Origin: Burkholderia sp. IMCC1007 | Lineage (GTDB): Bacteria; Pseudomonadota; Gammaproteobacteria; Burkholderiales; Burkholderiaceae | Assembly: GCF_027257875.1 (NCBI RefSeq) | Contig: NZ_JAPVQY010000014.1 | Coordinates: 62,001 to 126,000 of the forward strand | DNA length: 64,000 bases | Direction of reading: 5' to 3' | Shown here: piece after piece, positions 1 to 8,067 of the stretch | Position numbering within the stretch: the stretch's first letter is position 1 | Layout: every line of letters starts with the position of its first letter | The notes under the pieces: generated by a model | Told to the model about the DNA's origin: nothing | The model's input: only the letters and a program-made list of their open reading frames with translations | Database searches by the model: none | Program-made: the position numbers and the translations under genes

Positions 1-577
1 GCGGCTGCGGCGGTCGCGGCAACACCGGACACGGCGGCTGCCGGCCGCCGTCGGCATCGAGCGTGTCGTCGGGCTCGTCGAGCACGCGCCAGAGCCCGCC
101 CTTGACCGGGCGGAACAGCCACCTCGCGTATCCGGTGCGCGCGGCAAGCCGCATGAGTTCGTCACGGTCCGGTGCGCCGTCGATCAAATGGCATTCGGCG
201 GACGGCCCGCTACCGTAATCGCCGAATGCCTGGCGGCACGCAAGCGCTTCGCCGGGCGGCGCGCCGATCGTATTGCAGCCGCGCCGCTCGACGCGCTCGA
301 GTTCCCATGCGCCGAGCCGCCATGCGGCATCGAGCAGCATCGCGTCGACGGCCTCGATCGCATGCCACCGGTGATCGAGCTGAATCGCACTGCCGGGCAC
401 CGGGCGCCGCCGCAGGTCGACGCGCGGCAGCGCAAGCGGTGTTTCGCGCAGAAAACCATGCCAGTGCAGGATCGCGATCAATGGCGTATTGACGCGTGCG
501 GCGGCAGTCACGGTCACGGCATAGAGCGGCAGTCGAACGGCCTCCATCTGCTCGTTCACGATGTCGAAAAGGTCCAT
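1..577 (-). CDS. conserved hypothetical protein, 3' end outside the window
   Basis: An open minus-strand frame starts at 577 and runs uninterrupted for 192 codons off the left edge, so its C-terminus is missing. The start (MDLFDIVNEQM) is preceded by a strong Shine-Dalgarno GGGAGGT five bases upstream, which decides the start. The product is soluble-looking, without signal peptide or membrane helix; the first 45 residues are hydrophobic/beta-like and the rest is rich in Arg, Asp and Trp. I do not recognise a family and assign no function. Codon usage matches the neighbours. Confidence 0.7.
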   Translation of the reverse strand, partial: MDLFDIVNEQMEAVRLPLYAVTVTAAARVNTPLIAILHWHGFLRETPLALPRVDLRRRPVPGSAIQLDHRWHAIEAVDAMLLDAAWRLGAWELERVERRGCNTIGAPPGEALACRQAFGDYGSGPSAECHLIDGAPDRDELMRLAARTGYARWLFRPVKGGLWRVLDEPDDTLDADGGRQPPCPVLPRPPQP

Positions 578-779
578 GAAACCTCCCTTCGTGCTGTGTC
601 GAACGGCCCCTTGAAATTCGCAACGGCTGTCCTATTTTAGGTGTCGCTCAACGCAGTCGCGGTTCACGCGCTGCGTGTTTCGATGGGTTATCGGCCAGGC
701 TGGCGGCGGCACGGTAGCGCACCGGTTCGTCGCGCGTCGTGCGGCTGCCTGCCCGATGCATTCACCAAGAGAGACGAAC

Positions 780-1094
780 ATGCTCAGTCCACACGAATTC
801 GCGACCCTGATGCTGATCCGTCATGCGCCGGATCAGCTGGACACGAGCCGTGCCGAGATCGACACGCTGCTCGAGCGACAATTGATCATGCTGGAACACG
901 CCGGCGGCGGGTATCGCCGCGTGCACCTGACGTCGAGGGGACATGCGTTGCTCGACGCGTTCGGATCGGGCGGCGCCGGCCGCGCGCGCCGGGACACGTA
1001 CCGACGCCACCGCGACGCGCGCCATCCGGACCCCCATCAACGGTTGGCCACGACCGCCATCGATGCAAACCCGAGCGTGCAACCGCAAACCTGA
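780..1094 (+). CDS. small conserved hypothetical protein with winged-helix-like N-terminus
   Basis: A 104-residue protein beginning MLSPHEFATLMLIRH. The ATG at 780 is preceded by a purine-rich AGAGACGA stretch. Residues 1-60 alternate helices and end in a GGYRRVHLTSRGHALL segment, which resembles the wing of MarR/winged-helix proteins, where a C-terminal 'T..G..ll' motif is common. The last 40 residues are Arg/Ala-rich and probably disordered. No catalytic motif is visible. It stands alone, divergent from the gene at 1-577 and convergent with the one at 1218-1493. A DNA-binding role is only a weak inference from the fold-like pattern. Confidence 0.5.
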   Translation: MLSPHEFATLMLIRHAPDQLDTSRAEIDTLLERQLIMLEHAGGGYRRVHLTSRGHALLDAFGSGGAGRARRDTYRRHRDARHPDPHQRLATTAIDANPSVQPQT

Positions 1095-1217
1095 CGGCGG
1101 AGAATGCAGACGATGTGACGTGTCGAGGCCGCGCGCGACGGACTGTCGAACGGCAGTCCGATACGGCAGCAGGCAATCGGGCGGGGGGCGGACCAAGCCA
1201 TCCCGCCGCGACCGAAA

Positions 1218-1493
1218 TCAGTGGGAATAACGCGGGTGGCTACCGTTCGCGCGATGGAACGGTTGCAATCGGGCAAGTTGCTCGACCGAGATGGCAACGA
1301 CTTCGAGGACATGCCGGATGATCTCCTCGTCCGCCATGCCTGCGTTGATGTACTGCTGGATGCTCATCGTGCGGGGCGGATAGCTGCCCGATCCGTCGTC
1401 GATGATGTAAATCCTCGCTGAACGACTGTCCGGCGACAACACGACCTGGACAGTTTTACCGTGAACGACGGTCTGCATGCACAAGGTGGACAT
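1218..1493 (-). CDS. small conserved hypothetical protein
   Basis: A 91-residue acidic-to-neutral protein. The ATG at 1493 has GGAGA seven bases upstream; an internal Met at residue 6 is a less likely start. The N-terminal half reads as short beta strands (QTVVHGKTVQVVLS, then a DDGSGSYPP loop), the C-terminal half as two helices. No signal peptide, membrane helix or recognisable domain. Nothing in the neighbourhood points to a function. Confidence 0.5.
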   Translation of the reverse strand: MSTLCMQTVVHGKTVQVVLSPDSRSARIYIIDDGSGSYPPRTMSIQQYINAGMADEEIIRHVLEVVAISVEQLARLQPFHRANGSHPRYSH

Positions 1494-1828
1494 TCGCAGT
1501 CTCCAGTTGCGTTGCCTTGAACCGATCGGTACTTCGCGACGCGAGGCATTAATCTACAAAGTTCTGCCGCCATTCGCAACTATCTCGAATTAATCAGGAT
1601 CGATCGGCTGCCCTGACCGGCCGGAGCGCCCGGTCAGGCACGCCGCAAGCCGCCGGCCGGCACACCGGTCCGGCTACGCCATGCACGCGCGAACGCACGC
1701 GACCGACGCGCCACGCATCGGCGCGTCGGTCGTGTTCGCTTCGGATGAATCGGATTGCCTGCTCGCCCCGCCGGCGGATCAACGCATGCCGTCTCGCCGG
1801 CGCGCGCATCGCGCGGGGATGCGACGCG
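1494..1828. other. intergenic region with two GC-rich dyads
   Basis: This 335-bp stretch carries no convincing gene. It holds an imperfect dyad near 1608-1641 (TGACCGG ... CCGGTCA) and a perfect one at 1702-1730 with an 11-bp stem (ACCGACGCGCC) and a 7-base loop. Neither is followed by a T-run on either strand, so I do not call them intrinsic terminators, though they may stabilise or end transcripts from the flanking minus-strand genes. Confidence 0.5.
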
Positions 1829-2038
1829 CTACGCGTAGCGGCTCAGCCACTCTTCGGAGAATTTTTGCGCGTAGGAAACGGCTTCGGCTTCGGTGTCGAA
1901 TTCGCCCAGATTGCGGAACGCCGCCTCGCGGCTGAAACCCAACTTCGTGACCTCGACCTGGGCGGCGTACTTGCCGTCCGCCGTCACGCACGGTTCGCAG
2001 TTCATCTCGTAACCGCGCATCACAAATTTCTTCTGCAT
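1829..2038 (-). CDS. small conserved hypothetical protein
   Basis: A 69-residue protein starting MQKKFVMRGYEMNCEP. The frame is open further upstream, but the protein-like composition begins at this Met. It contains a CEPCV pair of cysteines near residue 14-17, then a basic strand (KYAAQVEVTKLG) and an acidic helix ending AQKFSEEWLSRYA. The strand-strand-helix layout and length resemble small stress-linked Burkholderia proteins. I cannot name the family. It may be related in style to the 68-residue product at 55839-56045, but similarity is not obvious by eye. Confidence 0.5.
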   Translation of the reverse strand: MQKKFVMRGYEMNCEPCVTADGKYAAQVEVTKLGFSREAAFRNLGEFDTEAEAVSYAQKFSEEWLSRYA

Positions 2039-2538
2039 GGGTTCAACGCATCTTTTTTGAGACGCGGAATCGTAGCATGTCGGCGCCGCGCGTTCGGGCT
2101 CGCCGATCAATGTATCTGCGTGGGGCTCCACTAGAGGAAACCGTCCACACGCGTCGGATGGCTTGTGCAGAATTGTCGACCGCCAGTTCCGCAATGCCGA
2201 CGTCGTGCGCGCCGCGACGCGCCCATGCCTGGTGCATTCCGTCCCTGCTGCGGTGCATTACGTGCCGATCCACGTGGAATATGCGCGTGGCAAGCAGCGA
2301 TCCGCGCCTGAGGGTTTTCAACGCATCGTTCGCGCTCGCGCAACTGGCGCGCCGCAGCGTAACGTCAAGACACACCTTTCACACAAACGCACGCTTGAAC
2401 GCATGGAATGACGGCGGTTTTGCGGTAAAGTTATCTTTTCCGCGCGTGGCCGGTCGGCTCGCCACTGGACATCGTCAAGACTGTCCGCCGAGACTGCCGA
2501 AAGGCGTCGTTCTGAACGTCACGATCCGTTCCCGTAGC
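2039..2538. other. 500-bp intergenic region upstream of the BetR regulator
   Basis: No reading frame here has protein-like composition; frames on both strands are Arg/Ala/Ser-rich shadows. Base composition is slightly less GC-rich than the coding neighbours. It must contain the promoters of the minus-strand gene ending at 1829 and of the regulator starting at 2539. No clear -35/-10 pair or dyad stood out. Confidence 0.4.
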
Positions 2539-3393
2539 ATGACCACTGAAGCAATCACCACGGATTCCCTCGCGGTAGCCGAGCGCGTGCGCGAGCTGAT
2601 GAGCCGCAACGGCATCGGCAAACGCCAGCAAACCACCGAGCTGTGCCGCATCCTCGACCTGAGTTTTTCGCAGGGCCACCGCAAACTGCGTGGCAGCAGC
2701 CCCTGGACCCTCGCGCAGATCAAGAAAGTCGCCGAAGCCTACGGCGAGCCGGCCGCGCAGCTGTTCGGCGCGCAGGCGCTCGACCCAGGCATGGTCGGCG
2801 CCTATTCGCAGGAGGCCGTCCTGTATGCCGGCGTCGCCGAAATTCCGTGCACCGCATGGATCGGTGCGCCGCTCGAAGCCGGCGCACGCCCCGAGTTCGT
2901 CGCGTACGAACAGAACGGCCGCTGGCGCGTGCTGCGCCATAGCGGCGTGCTGTACCAGAACGCGTACGACGTGCACAAGATCGAGATCTATCCGCGCCGC
3001 GCCGAGAGCGACAAGCTCGTCGTCGCGGTGATCGATCCCGATCGCGTCAGCGCGACCGAGCTGTGCCGCTATCTCGAACGGCAGGGTTTCGCGACCGCCG
3101 CGTTCGACGGCCTCGCGCCGTTCGTCGACGCACTGCAGGGGCAGGCGTTCGACGCCGTCGTCACCGAATGGCTGCTCGACGACAGCACCGCCGCAACCGC
3201 GATCAAGGCCGTGCGCACGTCCGACAATCCGGGCGCGCCCATCTTCGTACTGACGGGCGACCTGCTGACCGGCCGCGCGAGCGAAGCCGACATCAGCGAA
3301 GTGATTCGCGCGTTCGACGTCGTCTGCTACGAAAAACCCGCCCGCATGGCGATCCTCAGCGCCGATCTCGCGAAACGGCTCGCGCGCGGGTAA
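2539..3393 (+). CDS. BetR-domain transcriptional regulator with degenerate receiver domain
   Basis: A 284-residue protein. Residues about 10-80 form a lambda-repressor-like helix-turn-helix of the BetR type (VAERVRELMSRNGIGKRQQ, then LSFSQGHRKLRG). Residues about 160-284 look like a response-regulator receiver: the acidic pair is present (D166, D168), the conserved Thr is in FVLTGD (T239) and the Lys in YEKPA (K266). The phosphoacceptor position carries Glu (E210 in DAVVTEWLL) instead of Asp. So it is probably a pseudo-receiver that is not phosphorylated. The start at 2539 was chosen because upstream sequence lacks protein character. The next gene (NERD helicase) is on the same strand 132 bp downstream. 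No partner kinase is nearby. Confidence 0.75.
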   Translation: MTTEAITTDSLAVAERVRELMSRNGIGKRQQTTELCRILDLSFSQGHRKLRGSSPWTLAQIKKVAEAYGEPAAQLFGAQALDPGMVGAYSQEAVLYAGVAEIPCTAWIGAPLEAGARPEFVAYEQNGRWRVLRHSGVLYQNAYDVHKIEIYPRRAESDKLVVAVIDPDRVSATELCRYLERQGFATAAFDGLAPFVDALQGQAFDAVVTEWLLDDSTAATAIKAVRTSDNPGAPIFVLTGDLLTGRASEADISEVIRAFDVVCYEKPARMAILSADLAKRLARG

Positions 3394-3525
3394 GTCGCGG
3401 CCGTCGGCCGCACTCGCTTCCCGCCCGAACGGCTCGCGTCCGTGCTGCACGGCGGTCGTGAACAGGTTCATCAGTACAATAGCCGGACCTGTTCACGCCC
3501 TTATCGGCATCCGCCGCCCGAGCTC

Positions 3526-5193
3526 ATGGCCCGCCTCATTCCCGACGACTGGAAAAGCCTCGCCGCCACCGGCGCGGCCGAACGCGAGCGCGAGACGCTC
3601 GCGGCCCTCGAGCACGCGCTGCCGGACAGCTACACCGTCTATCACGGCGTGCACTGGACGCGCGCCGACCAGGGCTTCTCGGTGTTCGGCGAAGCGGCGT
3701 TCGTCGTCGTCAGTCCGGCCGGCCGCGTGCTGCTGATCGAGCAGAAAGCCGGTTTCCTGCGCGAAACGCCGAAGGGGCTCGTGAAGGTCTACCTGCAGAA
3801 GGAGCGCAACGTGCCGATCCAGCTCGCGCGTACGCAGGAGACGCTGCACCGGCGCCTGACCGCCGTGCTCGGCGCGGGCGTCTACGGCGTCGAGGCGCTG
3901 CTGTACTGCCCCGACTACTCGATCCGCGACACGGCGATCGCCGGCGTCGCGGCCGACCGCATCGTCGACGCGTCGCGCAAGGCGCAGCTCGCGCAGGTGA
4001 TCCTGCGGATCCTGCCGGAACACGACGAACCGTTGCCGAACGCAGCGAAGCTGCATCATTTCCTCGCGGACGAGCTGGCGCTCACGCCCGACACGAGCGC
4101 ACTCGTCGGGCAGGCCGGCACGCTCGTCACGCGGCTGTCCGGCGGGCTTGCCGCGTGGGCGCGCCAGCTCGAATTCACGCCGTTCCGGCTGCGCGTGACG
4201 GGCACCGCGGGTTCGGGCAAGACCCAGCTTGCGGTGCAGGCGATGCGCGACGCGGTCGCGGCCGGCAAGCGCGTGCTCTACGTGTGTTTCAACCGGCCGC
4301 TGGCCGACTACATCGCACGCATCGCGCCGGCCGGCGCGAAGATCGCGAACTACCATCAGCTGTGCGACTGGGTCGTGCGCGACGGCGGCTATACGCCCGA
4401 CTTCACCGTGCCCGGCGCGTTCGAGCGGCTCGAGGCGCGCTTCGCTGAAGCACCGATTCCGGAACACTGGCGCTTCGATGTCCTGATCGTCGACGAAGGG
4501 CAGGATTTCCACGCGCCGTGGGCAACGGCACTGGAGCGCCTGCTCGCGCCGCACGGTGCATGGTGGTGGCTCGAAGATCCGCTGCAGAACCTCTACCTGC
4601 GCGAGCCCGTCGCGCTGCCGGGCTGGGTCACGCTGAAGGCGCTGACGAACTATCGCAGCCCGCGCGATCTGCTCGAGTTCGTGCGCGACGTCGTCGGACG
4701 CGTCGAGCCGCTGGCGGCCGAACTGCGTTCGGGCAGCCCGTTCGACGGTTCCGATCCGTCGGTGTCGTCATACGGGGAAGATGGCGCATCGGGCGACGCG
4801 CTCGCCGAAGCCTGCATCGACGCGACCAAGCGCGCGATCACGCATGCGCTGTCGCTCGGTTTTCGCAAGCAGGACATCGCCGTGCTGTCGTATCGCGGCC
4901 GTGAAAACTCGGCGCTCGCGTCGCTCGACCAGCTCGGCCCGCACCGGGTCAAGCACTTCACGGGTAAGTATGATCTGTTCGGCAACCCTGAATATCGCGA
5001 AGGCGACGTGCTGCTCGATTCGATCTACCGCTTCAAGGGGCAATCCGCGCCGTGCGTGATCCTCACCGAGATCGACTTCGACACGCTCGATGCGCGCGCG
5101 GCTCGCAAGCTGTTCGTCGGCGCGACGCGCGCGACGATGAAGCTGCTGCTCGTCGCGTCGTCGCGGGCGGCCGGGCAGCTCGCGGGGGGGTGA
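3526..5193 (+). CDS. NERD-domain / UvrD-like superfamily 1 helicase
   Basis: A 555-residue protein. The N-terminus (about 20-150) is a NERD nuclease-like domain with the second-half motif IEQK (E72, K74). The usual acidic residue of the GE-x-D motif is replaced: the sequence reads GEAAF at 55-59. Helicase motifs follow in order: Walker A GTAGSGKT (226-233), Walker B/motif II VDEGQDF (about 322-328), motif V-like YRFKGQSAP, and motif VI FVGATRA (about 529-535). This is the layout of stand-alone nuclease-helicases thought to act in DNA repair or defence. The start ATG at 3526 has no strong ribosome binding site; an in-frame upstream extension looks non-coding. It follows the BetR regulator on the same strand but is not clearly co-transcribed. 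Confidence 0.8.
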   Translation: MARLIPDDWKSLAATGAAERERETLAALEHALPDSYTVYHGVHWTRADQGFSVFGEAAFVVVSPAGRVLLIEQKAGFLRETPKGLVKVYLQKERNVPIQLARTQETLHRRLTAVLGAGVYGVEALLYCPDYSIRDTAIAGVAADRIVDASRKAQLAQVILRILPEHDEPLPNAAKLHHFLADELALTPDTSALVGQAGTLVTRLSGGLAAWARQLEFTPFRLRVTGTAGSGKTQLAVQAMRDAVAAGKRVLYVCFNRPLADYIARIAPAGAKIANYHQLCDWVVRDGGYTPDFTVPGAFERLEARFAEAPIPEHWRFDVLIVDEGQDFHAPWATALERLLAPHGAWWWLEDPLQNLYLREPVALPGWVTLKALTNYRSPRDLLEFVRDVVGRVEPLAAELRSGSPFDGSDPSVSSYGEDGASGDALAEACIDATKRAITHALSLGFRKQDIAVLSYRGRENSALASLDQLGPHRVKHFTGKYDLFGNPEYREGDVLLDSIYRFKGQSAPCVILTEIDFDTLDARAARKLFVGATRATMKLLLVASSRAAGQLAGG

Positions 5194-5383
5194 GGGGGCG
5201 GACGGTTCGCGCGCCACGGGCGCGAGCTTCCGCATGACGCTCGTTGAAACAATCGGGCACATTTCCTTCTGCCCACACGTCTTGTCCACTGGCCTTTCGG
5301 CCACTTCCGGCAGCACTCGACCATTCACCCGCTTGCAGCCTGCGATTACGATGCCAGGTCATTCGTTGTGAGCGGAATATGCG

Positions 5384-5707
5384 ATGGCCGACGTCAAGAA
5401 GGTGCCTTACTACCAGCCCCAGAAGGGGTGGTTCGGATCCGAGTTGAAGGAGTACAAGGGAGCCCAAGGATGCATTCCCCTTGATACTCACAAAAGCGTG
5501 TCGTTCGACCGGCCGGCTCCGGGGGCGAAGCCGCCACCCGCTCCTCCCGATGCGACATCTCCCGCTGTGAAGGTTCCGAAGCAGAGTGCTGCTCCTCGAC
5601 CTCAGCCGAAAGCCGATAAGGCAGCGCCCAAAGATCCACCAAAGCAACCGGAATCGGAAGTGTGCGAAAACCCGCGCAGATTAGAACCATCAGATACATT
5701 GGCTTAG
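5384..5707 (+). CDS. Pro/Ala/Lys-rich hypothetical protein, possibly truncated
   Basis: A 107-residue protein with an ordered-looking first 40 residues (KKVPYYQPQKGWFGSEL) and then a Pro/Ala/Lys-rich tail that is probably unstructured. It ends out of frame 46 bp inside the next gene. The low-complexity tail and overlap suggest either a linker of a formerly longer protein or a small partner of the downstream membrane protein. I do not recognise a family. GC content falls across this pair compared with neighbours, suggesting acquisition by transfer. Confidence 0.45.
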   Translation: MADVKKVPYYQPQKGWFGSELKEYKGAQGCIPLDTHKSVSFDRPAPGAKPPPAPPDATSPAVKVPKQSAAPRPQPKADKAAPKDPPKQPESEVCENPRRLEPSDTLA

Positions 5708-6105
5708 CCCTTATTGTCTACATCGGCATCGGCTTGATCATTCACCTCAATCGCCCCGCCTATGGGCGTTGCGATTTTTATAATCGTCCTGAAACACTGG
5801 ACGGCGGCATAAAAAACATGAATGGCGTTCCATACCGATTCACGATGTGCGGCACCGCCGGAAACGATCAGGATGGGACGAATGACAAAATAGAATTGAG
5901 AGTCTTCAGTGACAAAGGGGACCTCCTGGCCAGACGATACTTCTCCGTGAACTGGTATCACGGAAAGCGCTTTCATCAGCCGTTGAGTTATGAGGGCAAC
6001 ATGGTTCGCTACGTCGACTTCACCGATGAGTCGAACTACGAAAAGTCCCTGCCAATCCCACCAAGCAAGTGGGATTGGCTTCGTGCCAGGTTGCCTTTGT
6101 TTTGA
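5662..6105 (+). CDS. membrane-anchored hypothetical protein in a lower-GC patch
   Basis: A 147-residue protein starting at GTG 5662, inside the end of the preceding gene. Residues about 10-28 (YIGLALIVYIGIGLIIHL) form one hydrophobic helix, followed by a soluble domain of about 115 residues with two Cys (in GRCDF and TMCGT) and many aromatic residues (NWYHGKRFHQ). This is a single-pass topology with a periplasmic domain. The gene is distinctly less GC-rich than the rest of the window. The architecture resembles orphan immunity-type or inner-membrane accessory proteins, but this is inference only; no toxin gene is adjacent. Confidence 0.6.
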   Translation: MRKPAQIRTIRYIGLALIVYIGIGLIIHLNRPAYGRCDFYNRPETLDGGIKNMNGVPYRFTMCGTAGNDQDGTNDKIELRVFSDKGDLLARRYFSVNWYHGKRFHQPLSYEGNMVRYVDFTDESNYEKSLPIPPSKWDWLRARLPLF

Positions 6106-6295
6106 GCGTATCGAAGCAAACGTACTCCGGGACTCGCTGGTCGGTGTATGTACATTGACCCGCTAGGAAAGCCCGACGGAAGGCACAAACCTTCTCGCTC
6201 GGATCATCCGGGACAACACAGACTGAAGCCCCCGCTAAAGTACATCGCAGGCCGGCTCCCCGAACAACCACCCCGCCGCCCGTCCCCGCCATCAC

Positions 6296-7855
6296 TCACG
6301 CCACCTGAAACGCCCCCACCGCCCGACGCAGCCCGTCCGCCTGTTCCTCGAGCGACGCCGCGGCCGCGGCCGCCTGCTCGACCAGCGCCGCGTTCTGCTG
6401 CGACACCCGATCCATCTGCGACACCGCGCGGTTCACCTGTTCGATCCCGTCGCGCTGCTCGTTCGACGCGGCGGCGATCTCGGTCATGATGCCCGTCACG
6501 CGGCCGATCGCCCGCTGGATGTCCTGCATCGTGTCGCCGGCCACGCCGACGAGCCGCGAGCCCATCGCAACGCGTTCCACCGATTCGCCGATCAGCGCGC
6601 GGATCTCCTTCGCGGCCGATGCCGAACGCTGCGCGAGCGTGCGCACCTCGCCCGCGACCACCGCGAAGCCGCGGCCCTGCTCGCCGGCGCGCGCGGCTTC
6701 GACCGCCGCGTTCAGCGCGAGGATGTTGGTCTGGAATGCGATGCCCTCGATCGTGCCGATGATGTCGGCAACCTTCTGCGAACTCCGGTCGATCTCGTTC
6801 ATCGTGCCGATCACTTCGCCGACGACCGTCGCGCCGCGCGTCGCGATCTCGCTCGCGTCGTCCGCGCAGGCCTGCGCCTCGACCGCATGATCGGCGTTCT
6901 GCTTCACGGTCGCCGTCAGCTGCTCCATGCTCGCGGCCGTTTCCTGCAATGCCGCAGCCTGTTCCTCGGTGCGCTGCGACAGGTCGGTGTTGCCGGCCGC
7001 GATCTGGTGCGTCGCGGTCGAAATGGCCTCGGAGCCCTGCGTCACCTGCCGCACCGTATCGGCAAGACTGCGCTGCATGCCGGTCACGCCCCTGACCAGT
7101 TCGGCCATTTCGTCGCGTGACGACCAACGCACTTCCGACGTCAGATCGCCTTCGGACAGTCGACGGAAATGCGACAGCAGCCGGTTCACCGGTTGCGTGA
7201 TCGCGAAATGCAGCCCGACCGCGCAACCCAGGCACGCGGCGAGGCCGAACGCGATGCCGGCGATCGCACCCGCACGCATCCACCCGTAGTACATCTGCGC
7301 GGTGTCGTAGACCGCCTTGCCGCGTTCGGCCTGGTACGTATCGAGCGCGTCGGTCGCCTGCGTGAGCGCGACCGACAGCGGCGGCGCGACCGTCATCAGC
7401 AACCGGTCCGCGTCGTCACGGCGCCCGTCGCGGATCGCGTCGATCAGCGGCTTCAACGCCTGCCCGATCAGCGCCTGGCGCGCGGTATCGAGCCGGCCAG
7501 CCAGCGCGCCCTCGTCGCCGTCGTGCGGCAGCGCCGCGTAGGTGCGCCATGCTGCGTCGGCCTTCGCGAGATAGTTGTCGGCCTTCTTCACGAGATCGGG
7601 TACTTCCGGCGCATCCGGATGCAGCAGCACACGGTCGAGCGTCGTGCGCACGATCGTCAGGTTCAGGCTCGCGGCCGACAGCGCGGTCTTCGCGGCCAGT
7701 TGCTGCGTATAAGCCTGATCGAGCGCGCGGTTGGAACTGTGCATGCCGACGAGGCCGATCACCCCCGATACGACGAGCAGCACGGCGACGAGACCGAGCG
7801 TGGAGAAAATCCGCGTACGGATCGAGAAACGGGAAAACAGGGCGTTCAGGTTCAT
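6296..7855 (-). CDS. methyl-accepting chemotaxis protein
   Basis: A 519-residue chemoreceptor. It has a first membrane helix at about 13-37, a four-helix-bundle periplasmic domain, a second membrane helix at about 193-215 (AIAGIAFGLAACLGCAVGL), a HAMP domain (QPVNRLLSHFRRLSEGDL) and a cytoplasmic signalling domain. The signalling hairpin tip is typical (IEGIAFQTNILALNAAVEAA). It ends in AVGAFQVA, with no NWETF-type pentapeptide for CheR/CheB tethering. The ATG at 7855 was chosen because MNLNALF precedes the basic-then-hydrophobic anchor; no clear ribosome binding site is present, so the start is uncertain. Ligand unknown. It is convergent with the lower-GC pair at 5384-6105. Confidence 0.93.
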   Translation of the reverse strand: MNLNALFSRFSIRTRIFSTLGLVAVLLVVSGVIGLVGMHSSNRALDQAYTQQLAAKTALSAASLNLTIVRTTLDRVLLHPDAPEVPDLVKKADNYLAKADAAWRTYAALPHDGDEGALAGRLDTARQALIGQALKPLIDAIRDGRRDDADRLLMTVAPPLSVALTQATDALDTYQAERGKAVYDTAQMYYGWMRAGAIAGIAFGLAACLGCAVGLHFAITQPVNRLLSHFRRLSEGDLTSEVRWSSRDEMAELVRGVTGMQRSLADTVRQVTQGSEAISTATHQIAAGNTDLSQRTEEQAAALQETAASMEQLTATVKQNADHAVEAQACADDASEIATRGATVVGEVIGTMNEIDRSSQKVADIIGTIEGIAFQTNILALNAAVEAARAGEQGRGFAVVAGEVRTLAQRSASAAKEIRALIGESVERVAMGSRLVGVAGDTMQDIQRAIGRVTGIMTEIAAASNEQRDGIEQVNRAVSQMDRVSQQNAALVEQAAAAAASLEEQADGLRRAVGAFQVA

Positions 7856-8021
7856 GACGGCACGTGAGCGATAAAAATCTGGCGGCGATCGGTCCGCGGC
7901 ACTCTGGATGACGGTTTGCCTGCAAAAAACTTGAGTCCGGCCGCCTTTCATCGTGATCTCGATCAAATTTCCGGCCGGCAACCTCCTGTTACCAATGCAA
8001 CAAATCAAGCCCCGGCAGAAA

Positions 8022-8050
8022 TTGACCAGTCAACAAATCACCTCTATATT
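8022..8050 (+). promoter_or_regulatory. sigma-70-like promoter with palindrome over the -35
   Basis: TTGACC (8022-8027) and TATATT (8045-8050) are separated by 17 bases, a good sigma-70 match, just upstream of the exporter start at 8068. The -35 is embedded in a near-palindrome TTGACCAGTCAA (8022-8033; TTGAC-N2-GTCAA), and a further half-site-like GGTCAA follows at 8054-8059. A dyad over the -35 is where a repressor would act, as is usual for multidrug exporters. No regulator gene is adjacent. The implied 5' leader is very short and lacks a ribosome binding site. Confidence 0.55.
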
Positions 8051-8067
8051 TCGGTCAATTCCCTGCC

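Noticed and set aside
1702..1730. Hairpin considered as an intrinsic terminator
   Set aside because: Stem is strong, but no T-run follows on either strand.
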